Shown: positions 8,516-16,713 of the stretch, one piece after another
Layout: each line of letters begins with the position of its first letter
Numbering within the stretch: the first letter of the stretch is position 1
The notes under the pieces: generated by a model
Databases searched by the model: none
Seen by the model: the letters and a program-made list of their open reading frames with translations, nothing else
Told to the model about the DNA's origin: nothing
Source of the DNA: Bacteroidales bacterium UBA5349
GTDB taxonomy: Bacteria; Bacteroidota; Bacteroidia; Bacteroidales; Tenuifilaceae
Length of the DNA: 64,000 nt
Assembly: GCA_002410065.1 (NCBI GenBank)
Contig: DHQB01000007.1
Coordinates: 139,692 to 203,691 of the forward strand
Direction: 5' to 3'
Made by a program: the position numbers and the translations under genes

Positions 8516-10561
8516 ATGAAGCACTTAACTATTCTACTAACCATCCCTTTGATACTAACCATGACTAACTGCAAACAAGCAAAGCAAGGTCCTATTGGGA
8601 GCCCAATACCCCAAACGATAGTCGATAAAACTATTGATGCTTTGACTGACCAACACGGCGAAAACGCCAAGTTCCGAATTGAACGTGGAGTTAATCAGGT
8701 TGCAACCCTCTGGAGAGAGAGTGATGGGGATATTGATGAGTTTACCTCGTTCTGTAATGATAATTTTATTGCTAACGATAATGATTTAGAAATACTATTA
8801 ATTAAACTATCGACAGGCTATGAGGTTCTTTTTGGAAATTTTATGCGCATTAGTAAGGATTTAATGCGACCACTTCATCTCGATATGGGCCCTGTAACAC
8901 CTATCGACATGATGTTTGGAGGCTATAGCCCATCCGCACACCTCACCGAAGATCTCTTTGCCAACAGCATTGCATTTGTAACTACCCTGAACTTCCCTAC
9001 ATACAGCCTTAAGGAGAAGACCGAACTTGGACCAAAATGGACTCGTAAGGAATGGGCATACGCACGAATGGGCGACATTTTTACCTCGCGCGTTCCCGCA
9101 GAGCTCGTACAGAACTATTCGCAGATTAGCACCAATGCCGACGCCTATATCGATTCGTATAACATCTGCATGGGCGAATTGCGCAGCGATAATGATAAGC
9201 AATTATTCCCCGAGGGAATGAAATTGATAACCCATTGGGGGCTTCGCGACGAACTAAAATCGCAATATGCAAATGGTTTAGAAGGGCTTGAGGCTCAACA
9301 AATGGTTTACCAAGTGATGAAGCGGATTATTGATCAAACTATCCCTGAAATGGTTATCAACAATCCCAAATATACTTGGAAACCCTATAGCAATGAAGTT
9401 TCCCAAAATGATAAAACGATTAGCTCTAACCCCGAGCCAAATACTCGATACCAACATCTTTTAAACCTTTTTGGTGCAACTCAGAAAATGGACGAGTTTA
9501 ATCCAACCATGCCTAACCTAATTCAGCGAACCTTTGAGGGAGCCTATGAACTTCCTGTCGAAGAAGTGGAACAACTGTTCATCGATTTTGTCTCATCGCA
9601 ACAAGTTAGGGATGCAGGAAAACTTATTAGCCAAAGGTTGGGCCGCCCGCTTGAACCTTTTGATATTTGGTACGATGGATTTAAGAGCAGAAGTAGTATC
9701 CCTGCCCAAACCCTCGATAATGCTGTTGCCAAAAGATTTACCTCGGCAAATGCCTACCAGAATGAAATCCCAAACATCCTAACCTCATTGGGATGGAGTA
9801 AAGAAAAGGCAAACTTCTTCCAAAGTAAAATTAATATTGAAGGAAGTCGTGGTGCAGGACATGCTTGGGGTGCAGAAATGCGAAACGATGTGGCTTTACT
9901 CCGCACCCGAATTGGAGAAGGTGGCATGGACTATAAAGGTTTTAATATTGCTATGCACGAGTTTGGGCATACTATTGAGCAAACCATTACCCTACATAAT
10001 GTTGACTACTATATGCTACACGGAGTGCCAAACACCGCATTTACCGAAGCTTTAGCATTCATGTTCCAAAAGCGCGATTTAGATGTACTAGGGATAAAGG
10101 ATAACAACACGATGAAAACACACCTTTTAGCATTGGATAACCTTTGGCAGTGCTACGAGATTATGGGAGTTTCGCTGGTTGATATTAACCTTTGGCGTTG
10201 GTTATACAACAATCCAAACGCAACCCCAGAGCAGCTAAAAGAGGCAACTATTAGCATTTCCCAGGATGTATGGAATAAGTATTATGCTGATGTTTTTGGT
10301 AGCACCGATGAGCCAATTCTCGCCATTTATAGCCATATGATCAGCAACCCGCTGTACCTTTCCGCATACCCCATAGGGCTACTTATCGATTTTCAGCTTG
10401 AGCAGCACATTGCCGGTAAAAACTTTGCCAGCGAGGTTCAGCGTATCTTTGAGCAGGGAAAAATAATTCCTCAACTTTGGATGAAGGGGGCAGTTGGTTC
10501 GGTACTCTCAATTGAGCCCACCCTAAACGCTACCGACGAAGCTCTAAAGGTAGTTCAGTAA
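8516..10561 (+). CDS. Lipoprotein zinc metallopeptidase (gluzincin, M3/M2-like)
   Basis: The 681-residue protein begins with a lipoprotein signal peptide (lipobox LTMTNC, Cys about 19), so it should be anchored in the envelope. The zinc motif HEFGH lies at 481-485 and the presumed third ligand Glu at 511 in FTEALAF. This 25-residue spacing is typical of gluzincins such as the M3 oligopeptidases and M2 dipeptidases. The long helical N-terminal half also fits a closed-tunnel oligopeptidase. Exact family membership is not certain: the catalytic block resembles M3, but the rest is not one I can name. A terminator follows. Confidence 0.8.
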   Translation: MKHLTILLTIPLILTMTNCKQAKQGPIGSPIPQTIVDKTIDALTDQHGENAKFRIERGVNQVATLWRESDGDIDEFTSFCNDNFIANDNDLEILLIKLSTGYEVLFGNFMRISKDLMRPLHLDMGPVTPIDMMFGGYSPSAHLTEDLFANSIAFVTTLNFPTYSLKEKTELGPKWTRKEWAYARMGDIFTSRVPAELVQNYSQISTNADAYIDSYNICMGELRSDNDKQLFPEGMKLITHWGLRDELKSQYANGLEGLEAQQMVYQVMKRIIDQTIPEMVINNPKYTWKPYSNEVSQNDKTISSNPEPNTRYQHLLNLFGATQKMDEFNPTMPNLIQRTFEGAYELPVEEVEQLFIDFVSSQQVRDAGKLISQRLGRPLEPFDIWYDGFKSRSSIPAQTLDNAVAKRFTSANAYQNEIPNILTSLGWSKEKANFFQSKINIEGSRGAGHAWGAEMRNDVALLRTRIGEGGMDYKGFNIAMHEFGHTIEQTITLHNVDYYMLHGVPNTAFTEALAFMFQKRDLDVLGIKDNNTMKTHLLALDNLWQCYEIMGVSLVDINLWRWLYNNPNATPEQLKEATISISQDVWNKYYADVFGSTDEPILAIYSHMISNPLYLSAYPIGLLIDFQLEQHIAGKNFASEVQRIFEQGKIIPQLWMKGAVGSVLSIEPTLNATDEALKVVQ

Positions 10562-10577
10562 TACAATTATTTATAGC

Positions 10578-10610
10578 AGAGAGCCGAGTATTGTTTATAC
10601 TCGGCTCTCT
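10578..10610 (+). terminator. Terminator of the zinc peptidase gene
   Basis: Fourteen-base arms (10578-10591 and 10597-10610) close a 5-base loop, 17 bases after the stop codon. Confidence 0.8.
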
Positions 10611-10781
10611 TTATTTACAACAATTTAGGATGTTTGATATCTCTTCTAATCTGCTTAAAACTTAAGCATTAAAATATTGAAGAAGTTGCAAAATGCTTAA
10701 AACATAAGATATCAATACGATTATAAAAGCAGACATTACCAACAAAGCATGGTAAAATGCTACTCACCTATAGACGACGTT

Positions 10782-11996
10782 CTATTCGTTGGTCATTATA
10801 AAAAGCGGAAGCATTTCAAACTTCTGATAGTATGGACGCAAACGCTCAACATTGTAATGCTTTTCAACATTTACAACCTTCTTTTGGCTAACCACAACGT
10901 CAATGGGCATATTATCGTAACGTCCATTTTTAAGTACTATCAATCTTCCGTGTACCCCCTTTAAAATAAGGTCGAGCGCAAGATTTCCAAAGGCCATAGG
11001 AACAATTGAGTCAATAGCATCGGGCTCACCTCCCCTAACCAAGTAACCTAGTTTTTGGGTAATGGTATTAATCACTTTGCCATTATTGTATTTAGGAGTT
11101 AACTCCTTTATTTTCTGAGAAATAACATCACCTATTCCACCAAGTTTTGCATGTCCGTAGGCATCTAACTCGGTACCTTCAAAAACCATCTTATCCATGC
11201 CCACAAAAATAGCGCCTTCGCTAACCATTACAGATGAGTAGTGGCTTGGGTTTTTCAGTCTATCGTCAACCAGTAACTCGGTAAGCAAATCGATATCAAA
11301 CTTGTGCTCAGGGATTACGCAGCGATTAGCCACGCCGGCCATTGTAGGAAGCATAGCGGTAAAACCAGCATACCTTCCAAACACCTCCATAACTAGAATG
11401 CGCTCATGCGAACCTGCTGAGGTTCGGAGTATATCGGTCATTGCAATGGTGCGAGTAATGCACGTGCTAAAACCTATACAGTAATCTGTTCCTGGCACAT
11501 CGTTATCCATTGTTTTGGGAATAGCAATTACTTTTCTCCCCTCCTGGTATAGGCGTACACCATAGCTAAGCGTATCATCACCGCCAATTGGGATAAGATA
11601 ATCGATACCCAAGTAGTCAAGATTTTTAGTTACTTCGGAAGTAAGATCGTTCACCTCCTTTTTGTATTTATCCTGAAGATGAGTAGGAACCATATTCTTA
11701 GAAACCTTGGATGGGTTTGTTCGTGAGGTATGTAGAAAAGTTCCTCCTGTACGAAACGCTTTATTAACTCTTCCTTCAGTTAGCCATTCATAGCAATGCG
11801 TGTTATCGGCATCCTTCTCACGCACAATTTCAATCAAGCCTGCCCAGCCTCTACGAATACCCACAACCTGATACCCCTCGCGCAAGGCGCGAATGGTTAC
11901 CGCTCTAATTGCCGGATTAAGACCTGGCACATCACCACCTCCTGTTAAAATTGCAATTACCCCTTTTGATTTAGTTTCGTTAGTTGTAGTTATCAT
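10782..11996 (-). CDS. pfp: Phosphofructokinase, pyrophosphate-dependent type
   Basis: The 404-residue PFK-superfamily protein has the nucleotide-loop motif GGGDVPGLN (19-27). Two positions decide the phosphate donor. After the central strand the sequence is GGDDT (138-142) where ATP enzymes have GGDGS, and the catalytic loop is PKTMDND (160-166) where ATP enzymes have PGTIDND. Asp plus Lys at these sites is the established signature of the PPi-dependent enzyme, which catalyses reversible phosphorylation of fructose 6-phosphate in glycolysis. Length fits the short bacterial PPi or group III forms. It is a single gene in the cytosol. The donor call is inferred from these residues, not measured. 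Confidence 0.85.
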   Translation of the reverse strand: MITTTNETKSKGVIAILTGGGDVPGLNPAIRAVTIRALREGYQVVGIRRGWAGLIEIVREKDADNTHCYEWLTEGRVNKAFRTGGTFLHTSRTNPSKVSKNMVPTHLQDKYKKEVNDLTSEVTKNLDYLGIDYLIPIGGDDTLSYGVRLYQEGRKVIAIPKTMDNDVPGTDYCIGFSTCITRTIAMTDILRTSAGSHERILVMEVFGRYAGFTAMLPTMAGVANRCVIPEHKFDIDLLTELLVDDRLKNPSHYSSVMVSEGAIFVGMDKMVFEGTELDAYGHAKLGGIGDVISQKIKELTPKYNNGKVINTITQKLGYLVRGGEPDAIDSIVPMAFGNLALDLILKGVHGRLIVLKNGRYDNMPIDVVVSQKKVVNVEKHYNVERLRPYYQKFEMLPLFIMTNE

Positions 11997-12150
11997 AGTT
12001 ATATTGTTTTAGTGCAATAATAAACTTCTGCTTTTACAAGCAAAGTTCAGTGCTAAAAATAGTGGAAAAATAAATTGAAAAGTTCAAGATTTGTCACAGA
12101 AACCATTTTTTTGTCGCAAACGTTTGATTATGCATGCAACATCAATTAGC

Positions 12151-12188
12151 CAAAAAGGCATCCAAAATGAAGTTTTAGTGCCTTTTTG
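12151..12188 (-). terminator. Terminator of the GT2/DUF4199 transcript
   Basis: Ten-base arms (12151-12160 and 12179-12188) read on the minus strand as a hairpin ending in a T-rich tract, 20 bases after the GT2 stop. Confidence 0.65.
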
Positions 12189-12207
12189 CTATTGTGAAAT
12201 TAGGATA

Positions 12208-13161
12208 TTAATCCCCTATCTCTTTTTCAATTAGATAATGATTTCTATCGGCAGAACTACGAGAAACCAGTTCGCCCAAAAAGCCAGCAACAAAAAGTTG
12301 CACCCCAATAATTGCCATTACCAAGGCTATGTAAAACAATGGTTGGTCGGCAACTGGCCTATAATTCAGGTGATTAAATTGTGCGTAAATTTTTGCAACT
12401 ACAATCCAAATACTCATTCCACCCCCAATCAAAAACATCAAAGTACCAAGAGTACCAAACAAATGCATGGGTTTTTTTCCGAAGCGGGTTACAAATATTA
12501 CAGTGAACAGGTCGAGAAAACCATTTACAAACCTTTCTAAACCAAATTTGGTTACTCCATACTTGCGCTCTTGATGCTGCACAACCTTTTCGCCAATACG
12601 CTTAAACCCTGCCTGTTTTGCAAGAACTGGAATATACCTATGCATCTCTCCAAAAATCTCTATGCTCTTAATCACCTCTTTACGGTAGGCTTTAAGTCCA
12701 CAATTAAAATCGTGGAGTTTTATGCCCGTAAAGGCTCTAACCGTTCTATTGTATAATTTGCTGGGGATAGTTTTTGAAATCGGATCGTACCTTTTCTTTT
12801 TCCAACCTGAAATCAGATCAAAACCCTCATGGGTTATCATTCTGTACATTTCAGGAATCTCCTCTGGGCTATCCTGTAAATCGGCATCCATGGTAACAAC
12901 CACATTGCCCTTTGCTGTTTGAAAACCCACATGCAGGGCAGCAGATTTTCCATAGTTGCGCCTAAACTTTATGCCTTTGGCAAATGAATGTTTTGCACAG
13001 ATATCCTCTATTACACTCCAACTATTATCGTTACTTCCATCATCAACAAGAATGGTTTCAAAAGTAAAACCATTCTCATCCATCACCCTTTTTATCCATG
13101 CAACAAGTTCGGGTAAAGACTCGTCCTCGTTATAAAGCGGAACTATTATTGAAATATCCAT
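12208..13161 (-). CDS. Family 2 membrane glycosyltransferase (DPM1/GtrB-like)
   Basis: The 317-residue protein starts with the GT-A fold strand ISIIVPLYNE. It has the donor-site Asp pair DDGS (40-43) and the metal-binding DADLQD (92-97). Two transmembrane helices follow near the C-terminus (about 235-262 and 272-298), the layout of polyprenyl-phosphate glycosyltransferases such as GtrB and ArnC. It probably loads a sugar from a nucleotide donor onto undecaprenyl phosphate at the inner membrane. It is downstream of a DUF4199 gene (15-base gap), a pairing that recurs in Bacteroidota. The sugar is unknown. Confidence 0.9.
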   Translation of the reverse strand: MDISIIVPLYNEDESLPELVAWIKRVMDENGFTFETILVDDGSNDNSWSVIEDICAKHSFAKGIKFRRNYGKSAALHVGFQTAKGNVVVTMDADLQDSPEEIPEMYRMITHEGFDLISGWKKKRYDPISKTIPSKLYNRTVRAFTGIKLHDFNCGLKAYRKEVIKSIEIFGEMHRYIPVLAKQAGFKRIGEKVVQHQERKYGVTKFGLERFVNGFLDLFTVIFVTRFGKKPMHLFGTLGTLMFLIGGGMSIWIVVAKIYAQFNHLNYRPVADQPLFYIALVMAIIGVQLFVAGFLGELVSRSSADRNHYLIEKEIGD

Positions 13162-13176
13162 TTAAAAAATATTCTA

Positions 13177-13737
13177 CTACTCAAAAGGAGTTGTTTTCTT
13201 TTTCTTAATAATTGCAGCAGTAACAAGACTAATAATAGCAAATCCGAAGGTACTGGACAAGACCGACAAAATGTACGTTCCAAAAGTAATTTTCACATCC
13301 TTTTTAACCTCAAGACCCTCTAGGGCTTTCTCTATCTGATCACCAGATATACCTTTAGAACTCATATAATTTGCCATCCATTCGCTTTGTGCATTGATGT
13401 AATTACCCATATATTCAGGATCAATAATTACATTTTGTAAGTATGAGTATGCTGAAGTAATTATTGCTGCAAAAAATCCGATAAGTATGCCAATCATCAA
13501 ACCTTGTTGAAATGTTACCTCTCCGCCGTATATCTCATTGCTAACCTTTTTACTAAATATTAGTATGCCAGTGAAGAAAATAGCAACACTCACAACAAAA
13601 AATATAAACGGTTTCACAATTCCAATTGGCATAATGCCAAGAAGGTAAAGTAGAAGTGAATATATTACAACAATAACACCCAGTGCTAGGCCATAGGTTG
13701 TTGTTGACTTAAGTAAAAGTTTAATTTTTGAATTCAT
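13177..13737 (-). CDS. DUF4199 family membrane protein
   Basis: This 186-residue protein has four predicted transmembrane helices (about 12-33, 39-62, 80-103, 153-177), with a charged loop between helices three and four. The pattern matches DUF4199, a Bacteroidota-specific family without known activity. It is the first gene of a two-gene transcript with the downstream GT2 enzyme, so a role in the same envelope glycosylation step is possible but unproven. Confidence 0.85.
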   Translation of the reverse strand: MNSKIKLLLKSTTTYGLALGVIVVIYSLLLYLLGIMPIGIVKPFIFFVVSVAIFFTGILIFSKKVSNEIYGGEVTFQQGLMIGILIGFFAAIITSAYSYLQNVIIDPEYMGNYINAQSEWMANYMSSKGISGDQIEKALEGLEVKKDVKITFGTYILSVLSSTFGFAIISLVTAAIIKKKKTTPFE

Positions 13738-13803
13738 TTTTATTTGTTAATTGGTTTAGACCTCACAAAGATACTAGAAAAAGGGATATATGCCTTAAAA
13801 AAA

Positions 13804-13835
13804 TTTGAAGAGTTATAAAGATGTTGTTATCTTTG
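13804..13835 (+). promoter_or_regulatory. Bacteroidota promoter of the SRP RNA gene
   Basis: TTTG at 13804-13807 (-33) and TATCTTTG at 13828-13835 (-7) are separated by exactly 20 bases. The RNA begins about 5 bases downstream. This is a perfect match to the phylum consensus. Confidence 0.9.
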
Positions 13836-13839
13836 CGCC

Positions 13840-13940
13840 GTGGGTAGGTCTTACACGACTAGCTCCTACTGAACTCCCCCAGGACCGGAAGGTAGCAAGG
13901 GTAAGTGGTTGTAGCAGTGCGATGTAAGTAGCTTACCCAC
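13840..13940 (+). ncRNA. ffs: Signal recognition particle RNA, small bacterial type
   Basis: The 101-base RNA has terminal arms GTGGGTA and TACCCAC. The centre carries the invariant domain IV sequence, with GGACCGGAAGGTAGCAAGG at about 13882-13900 containing the GGAA tetraloop and the asymmetric loop bound by Ffh. A consensus promoter precedes it and a T-run follows directly. It is the 4.5S-like RNA of the co-translational targeting particle and lies between DUF4199 and trkA, which are both on the other strand. Confidence 0.97.
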
Positions 13941-13956
13941 ACTTTTTTATACCTAT

Positions 13957-15297
13957 CTAGTTAAAGAACTTACCAACTTTATTAATGGCTGAAGGGAGAG
14001 CAAACACTACTACTCTATCAAACGCTTTTATCTCGGTCATTCCGGTGGCAATCTGACTTGATTCACCTCGAACAACACCGCCAATTATTGCATCCTTTGG
14101 AAAACTGATATCTTTTATCTTCCCTTTTGTTACAAGCGAATTAGGCTTAACTATAAACTCTAGTACCTCGGCATCACTACCTGTAAGGCATTTAATTGCC
14201 GAAACCTCAGTGCTCATGGTATAACGGAAAATACGGCTTGCCGTAATAAGTTTTTTATTGATTACGGTATCAATTCCCATGCTTTCGGCAAGTTGTATAT
14301 AGTCAAAATTCTCAACCTCGGCAATGGTTTTCTTAACCCCCATGCGCTTTGCTGCCAAACAGGTTAGAATGTTAGTTTCAGAATTCCCTGTAACGGCTAT
14401 AAATGCATCCATATATTGAACGCCCTCTTGCATAAGAAGTTCAGTATCCCGCCCATCGCCATTTATAACCAAAGCATTCTTAAAAAAATTTGCAAGCCTA
14501 ATGCTTTCACTCTTGTCTATCTCAATTATTTTAACATTAACGTCTTTCTCAAGTTCAAGCGCAATTCGAGCCCCAATTCTACCACCACCAAGTATCATTA
14601 GGTTATGCACCTCAATGTTCTTTTTACCCGAGTATTCGAGCATTTCCTTAACGCCACTTTGGTTTGTAATCACGTAAACCAAATCGTTTACTTTGAACTG
14701 ATCACTCCCTTGTGGTATGATAGTTTCTCCATCTCGGGCAATGGCCACTGCTCTAAATTCGAGATTTTTATTGCCCTTTATGGTTTGTATTAGAGTTTTA
14801 TCAATTACAGGAGCATCCTCCTCAAGCCTTAACACCGCAAGCGAAAGTTTGCCTCCAGAAAAATCAACAAATTCTGTTGTGCTGGTATGTCCAAGCAGGT
14901 TTATCACCTCCCTTGCTGTCAACTTTTCGGGATAAATAAGCGAATCGACACCCATGTTTAGGAAAATTTCCTTATTGTTTGGGAGAAGATAATCGTTATT
15001 ATCAATACGGGCAATTACCTTTTTTGCCCCCAATCGTTTTGCTAAAGTTGCACTAAGGATATTGGCATTTTCAGAATTTGTTACTGCAACAAATAGGTCT
15101 GCCTTTTTTATGTTTGCCTCTATTAAAACTGATATGGATGTTGCTGAACCCTCAACCACAAGTAGATCAGCGCTTGATGAAAGTTGAGCTAATTTCTCGA
15201 TGTCTGAATCTATCACAATAATATCGTGATACTCCATTGAGAGCATCTTTGCTAAATGCGTCCCTACCTCGCCTGCACCCGCAATAATAATATTCAT
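13957..15297 (-). CDS. trkA: Trk potassium uptake system NAD-binding subunit TrkA
   Basis: The 446 residues contain two RCK units in tandem. Each has a Rossmann nucleotide-binding half (GAGEVG at 7-12, GGGRIG near 236) and a TrkA-C half. TrkA is the peripheral cytoplasmic gating subunit of the TrkH K+ channel and binds NAD(H) or ATP. In many Bacteroidota trkH follows trkA. Here the gene ends 17 bases from the SRP RNA on the other strand and no trkH is in the window, so its channel partner must be encoded elsewhere. Confidence 0.95.
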   Translation of the reverse strand: MNIIIAGAGEVGTHLAKMLSMEYHDIIVIDSDIEKLAQLSSSADLLVVEGSATSISVLIEANIKKADLFVAVTNSENANILSATLAKRLGAKKVIARIDNNDYLLPNNKEIFLNMGVDSLIYPEKLTAREVINLLGHTSTTEFVDFSGGKLSLAVLRLEEDAPVIDKTLIQTIKGNKNLEFRAVAIARDGETIIPQGSDQFKVNDLVYVITNQSGVKEMLEYSGKKNIEVHNLMILGGGRIGARIALELEKDVNVKIIEIDKSESIRLANFFKNALVINGDGRDTELLMQEGVQYMDAFIAVTGNSETNILTCLAAKRMGVKKTIAEVENFDYIQLAESMGIDTVINKKLITASRIFRYTMSTEVSAIKCLTGSDAEVLEFIVKPNSLVTKGKIKDISFPKDAIIGGVVRGESSQIATGMTEIKAFDRVVVFALPSAINKVGKFFN

Positions 15298-15417
15298 ACA
15301 ATACCTGGTTTTTGCAAAACAACCTGCAAAGTAAGCTTAAATGTAAATGATTTTAACAACGATACGCAATAAAAATGTTGATGAATTGACGAGTTTTTTA
15401 AAACCATATGCCTATAC

Positions 15418-16200
15418 TCATTTCAATAAGGTAAATACATCAGCATCAGGTATTACTGGAAAATCTTTTCGAAACTGATTAATTGAATCTAAAGTAATTG
15501 CTCCAACAATTACCTCCTCTTGACCCGTTAATGCTGTTGCAACGGGCTGACCTAGCATATCTAAAATCATGCTATCCCCTGAGTAGTAGATATCCCTTGC
15601 GCCTTTACCTACCCTATTAGCAGCCGCTACGTAGCACTGATTCTCAATGGCTCTGGCCTTATTGAGGATAATCCAAGCATCGCGCCGTTCTGCAGGGAAG
15701 TTAGCAACGTTAATAATTAAATCGTAGTCGTTCCTATTTCTACTCCAAACAGGAAAGCGAACATCATAGCAAATCTGAGGTAATATTCTCCAACCTTTGT
15801 AATCGAAAACCAAACGTTTACTGCCTTTTGTGTATGACTTATCCTCTTTGGCAAAGGTAAAGAGGTGTCTTTTATCGTAGGTAAAAATTTCGCCTTGGGG
15901 TGTGGTAAATATAAAACGATTATAGTATTTATTCCCCTCCTCAATAATTATGCTTCCGCATAGGGCAAAGCCCAGCTCGGTAGCCATGGTTTTCATCCAA
16001 TTCACTGTATCGCCTTGCATGGTTTGGGCTAACTTTTCGGCATTCATTGAGAATCCGGTAGTAAACATCTCTGGGAGAATAACTATATCTACCTTACTAT
16101 CAATCGTTTTTAGTGTTTGTGTAAAACGAGTAATGTTTAAGGCTATATCTTCCCACACTAAATTGTCCTGAACAACTGCAATTGTTAAAGTGTTATTCAT
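15418..16200 (-). CDS. Nitrilase-superfamily amidase (omega-amidase, YafV-like)
   Basis: The 260-residue protein carries the Glu-Lys-Cys triad of the carbon-nitrogen hydrolases: Glu44 in ILPEMFTTGF, Lys110 in YDKRHLF, and Cys144 in PQICYDVRFP. The PEMFTTGFSM context is that of the YafV/Nit2 branch, which hydrolyses alpha-keto acid omega-amides (for example alpha-ketoglutaramate) and so repairs by-products of transamination. It is cytosolic and has no signal peptide. It is monocistronic, divergent from the blaI-blaR1 pair. The substrate is assigned by family only. Confidence 0.88.
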   Translation of the reverse strand: MNNTLTIAVVQDNLVWEDIALNITRFTQTLKTIDSKVDIVILPEMFTTGFSMNAEKLAQTMQGDTVNWMKTMATELGFALCGSIIIEEGNKYYNRFIFTTPQGEIFTYDKRHLFTFAKEDKSYTKGSKRLVFDYKGWRILPQICYDVRFPVWSRNRNDYDLIINVANFPAERRDAWIILNKARAIENQCYVAAANRVGKGARDIYYSGDSMILDMLGQPVATALTGQEEVIVGAITLDSINQFRKDFPVIPDADVFTLLK

Positions 16201-16268
16201 TCTGTTTGAACTTTATTAATCTGTATATCTGACTATTAATATTTCTTTGCGAAATAACTGCTAATTTA

Positions 16269-16300
16269 GTTGTATAACTAATTCTTTAGTTATACATTTG
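16269..16300 (+). promoter_or_regulatory. blaI-blaR1 promoter overlapped by a BlaI-type operator
   Basis: A near-perfect palindrome with 11-base arms (16271-16281 and 16286-16296, 4-base centre) sits between a -33-like GTTG (16269-16272) and a -7 TACATTTG (16293-16300). BlaI/MecI dimers bind TACA/TGTA dyads, and the palindrome starts with TGTA and ends with TACA. Binding would block the promoter, so autorepression is the expected behaviour. Confidence 0.75.
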
Positions 16301-16329
16301 TTCTTAGAATAATAAAAATATCGAATATA

Positions 16330-16713
16330 ATGGAATTAACAAAAGCGGAGGAGCAGATTATGCATATTCTTTGGAAGCTAGAAAATGCTTTTGTAAAGGA
16401 TATAATAGATGAACTCCCAAGTCCTAAGCCTGCTTATAATACTGTTTCAACCATAGTACGTATTTTGGAGAAAAAAGGGTTTGTAAATTATACTGCATTC
16501 GGAAAAACTCATCAGTACTACCCTATTATCTCTAAAAAGGATTACACTGGTACTTTTTTGCGGGGTTTTATTAAGAGTTATTTTGGAAACTCCTATAGGC
16601 AATTGGTCTCTTTTTTTGCTAAGGAAGAGAACCTATCGGTTAAGGAAATGGAAGAGATAATAACACTTTTAACGAACAAACTAGACAAAAAGAAAAAAGA
16701 TGGAAACAGCTAG
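16330..16713 (+). CDS. BlaI/MecI/CopY family transcriptional repressor
   Basis: The 127-residue protein is a winged-helix regulator of the penicillinase-repressor family. The N-terminus EEQIMHILWKLENAFVKDII and the recognition region AYNTVSTIVRILEKKGFV are diagnostic, and the C-terminal helices form the dimer. It overlaps the following sensor-protease gene by 14 bases, so the two are translationally linked. Known members are inactivated by proteolysis when the BlaR1/MecR1 partner senses a signal, often a cell-wall antibiotic. Here no beta-lactamase gene is adjacent, so the regulated target is probably something else. Confidence 0.92.
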   Translation: MELTKAEEQIMHILWKLENAFVKDIIDELPSPKPAYNTVSTIVRILEKKGFVNYTAFGKTHQYYPIISKKDYTGTFLRGFIKSYFGNSYRQLVSFFAKEENLSVKEMEEIITLLTNKLDKKKKDGNS

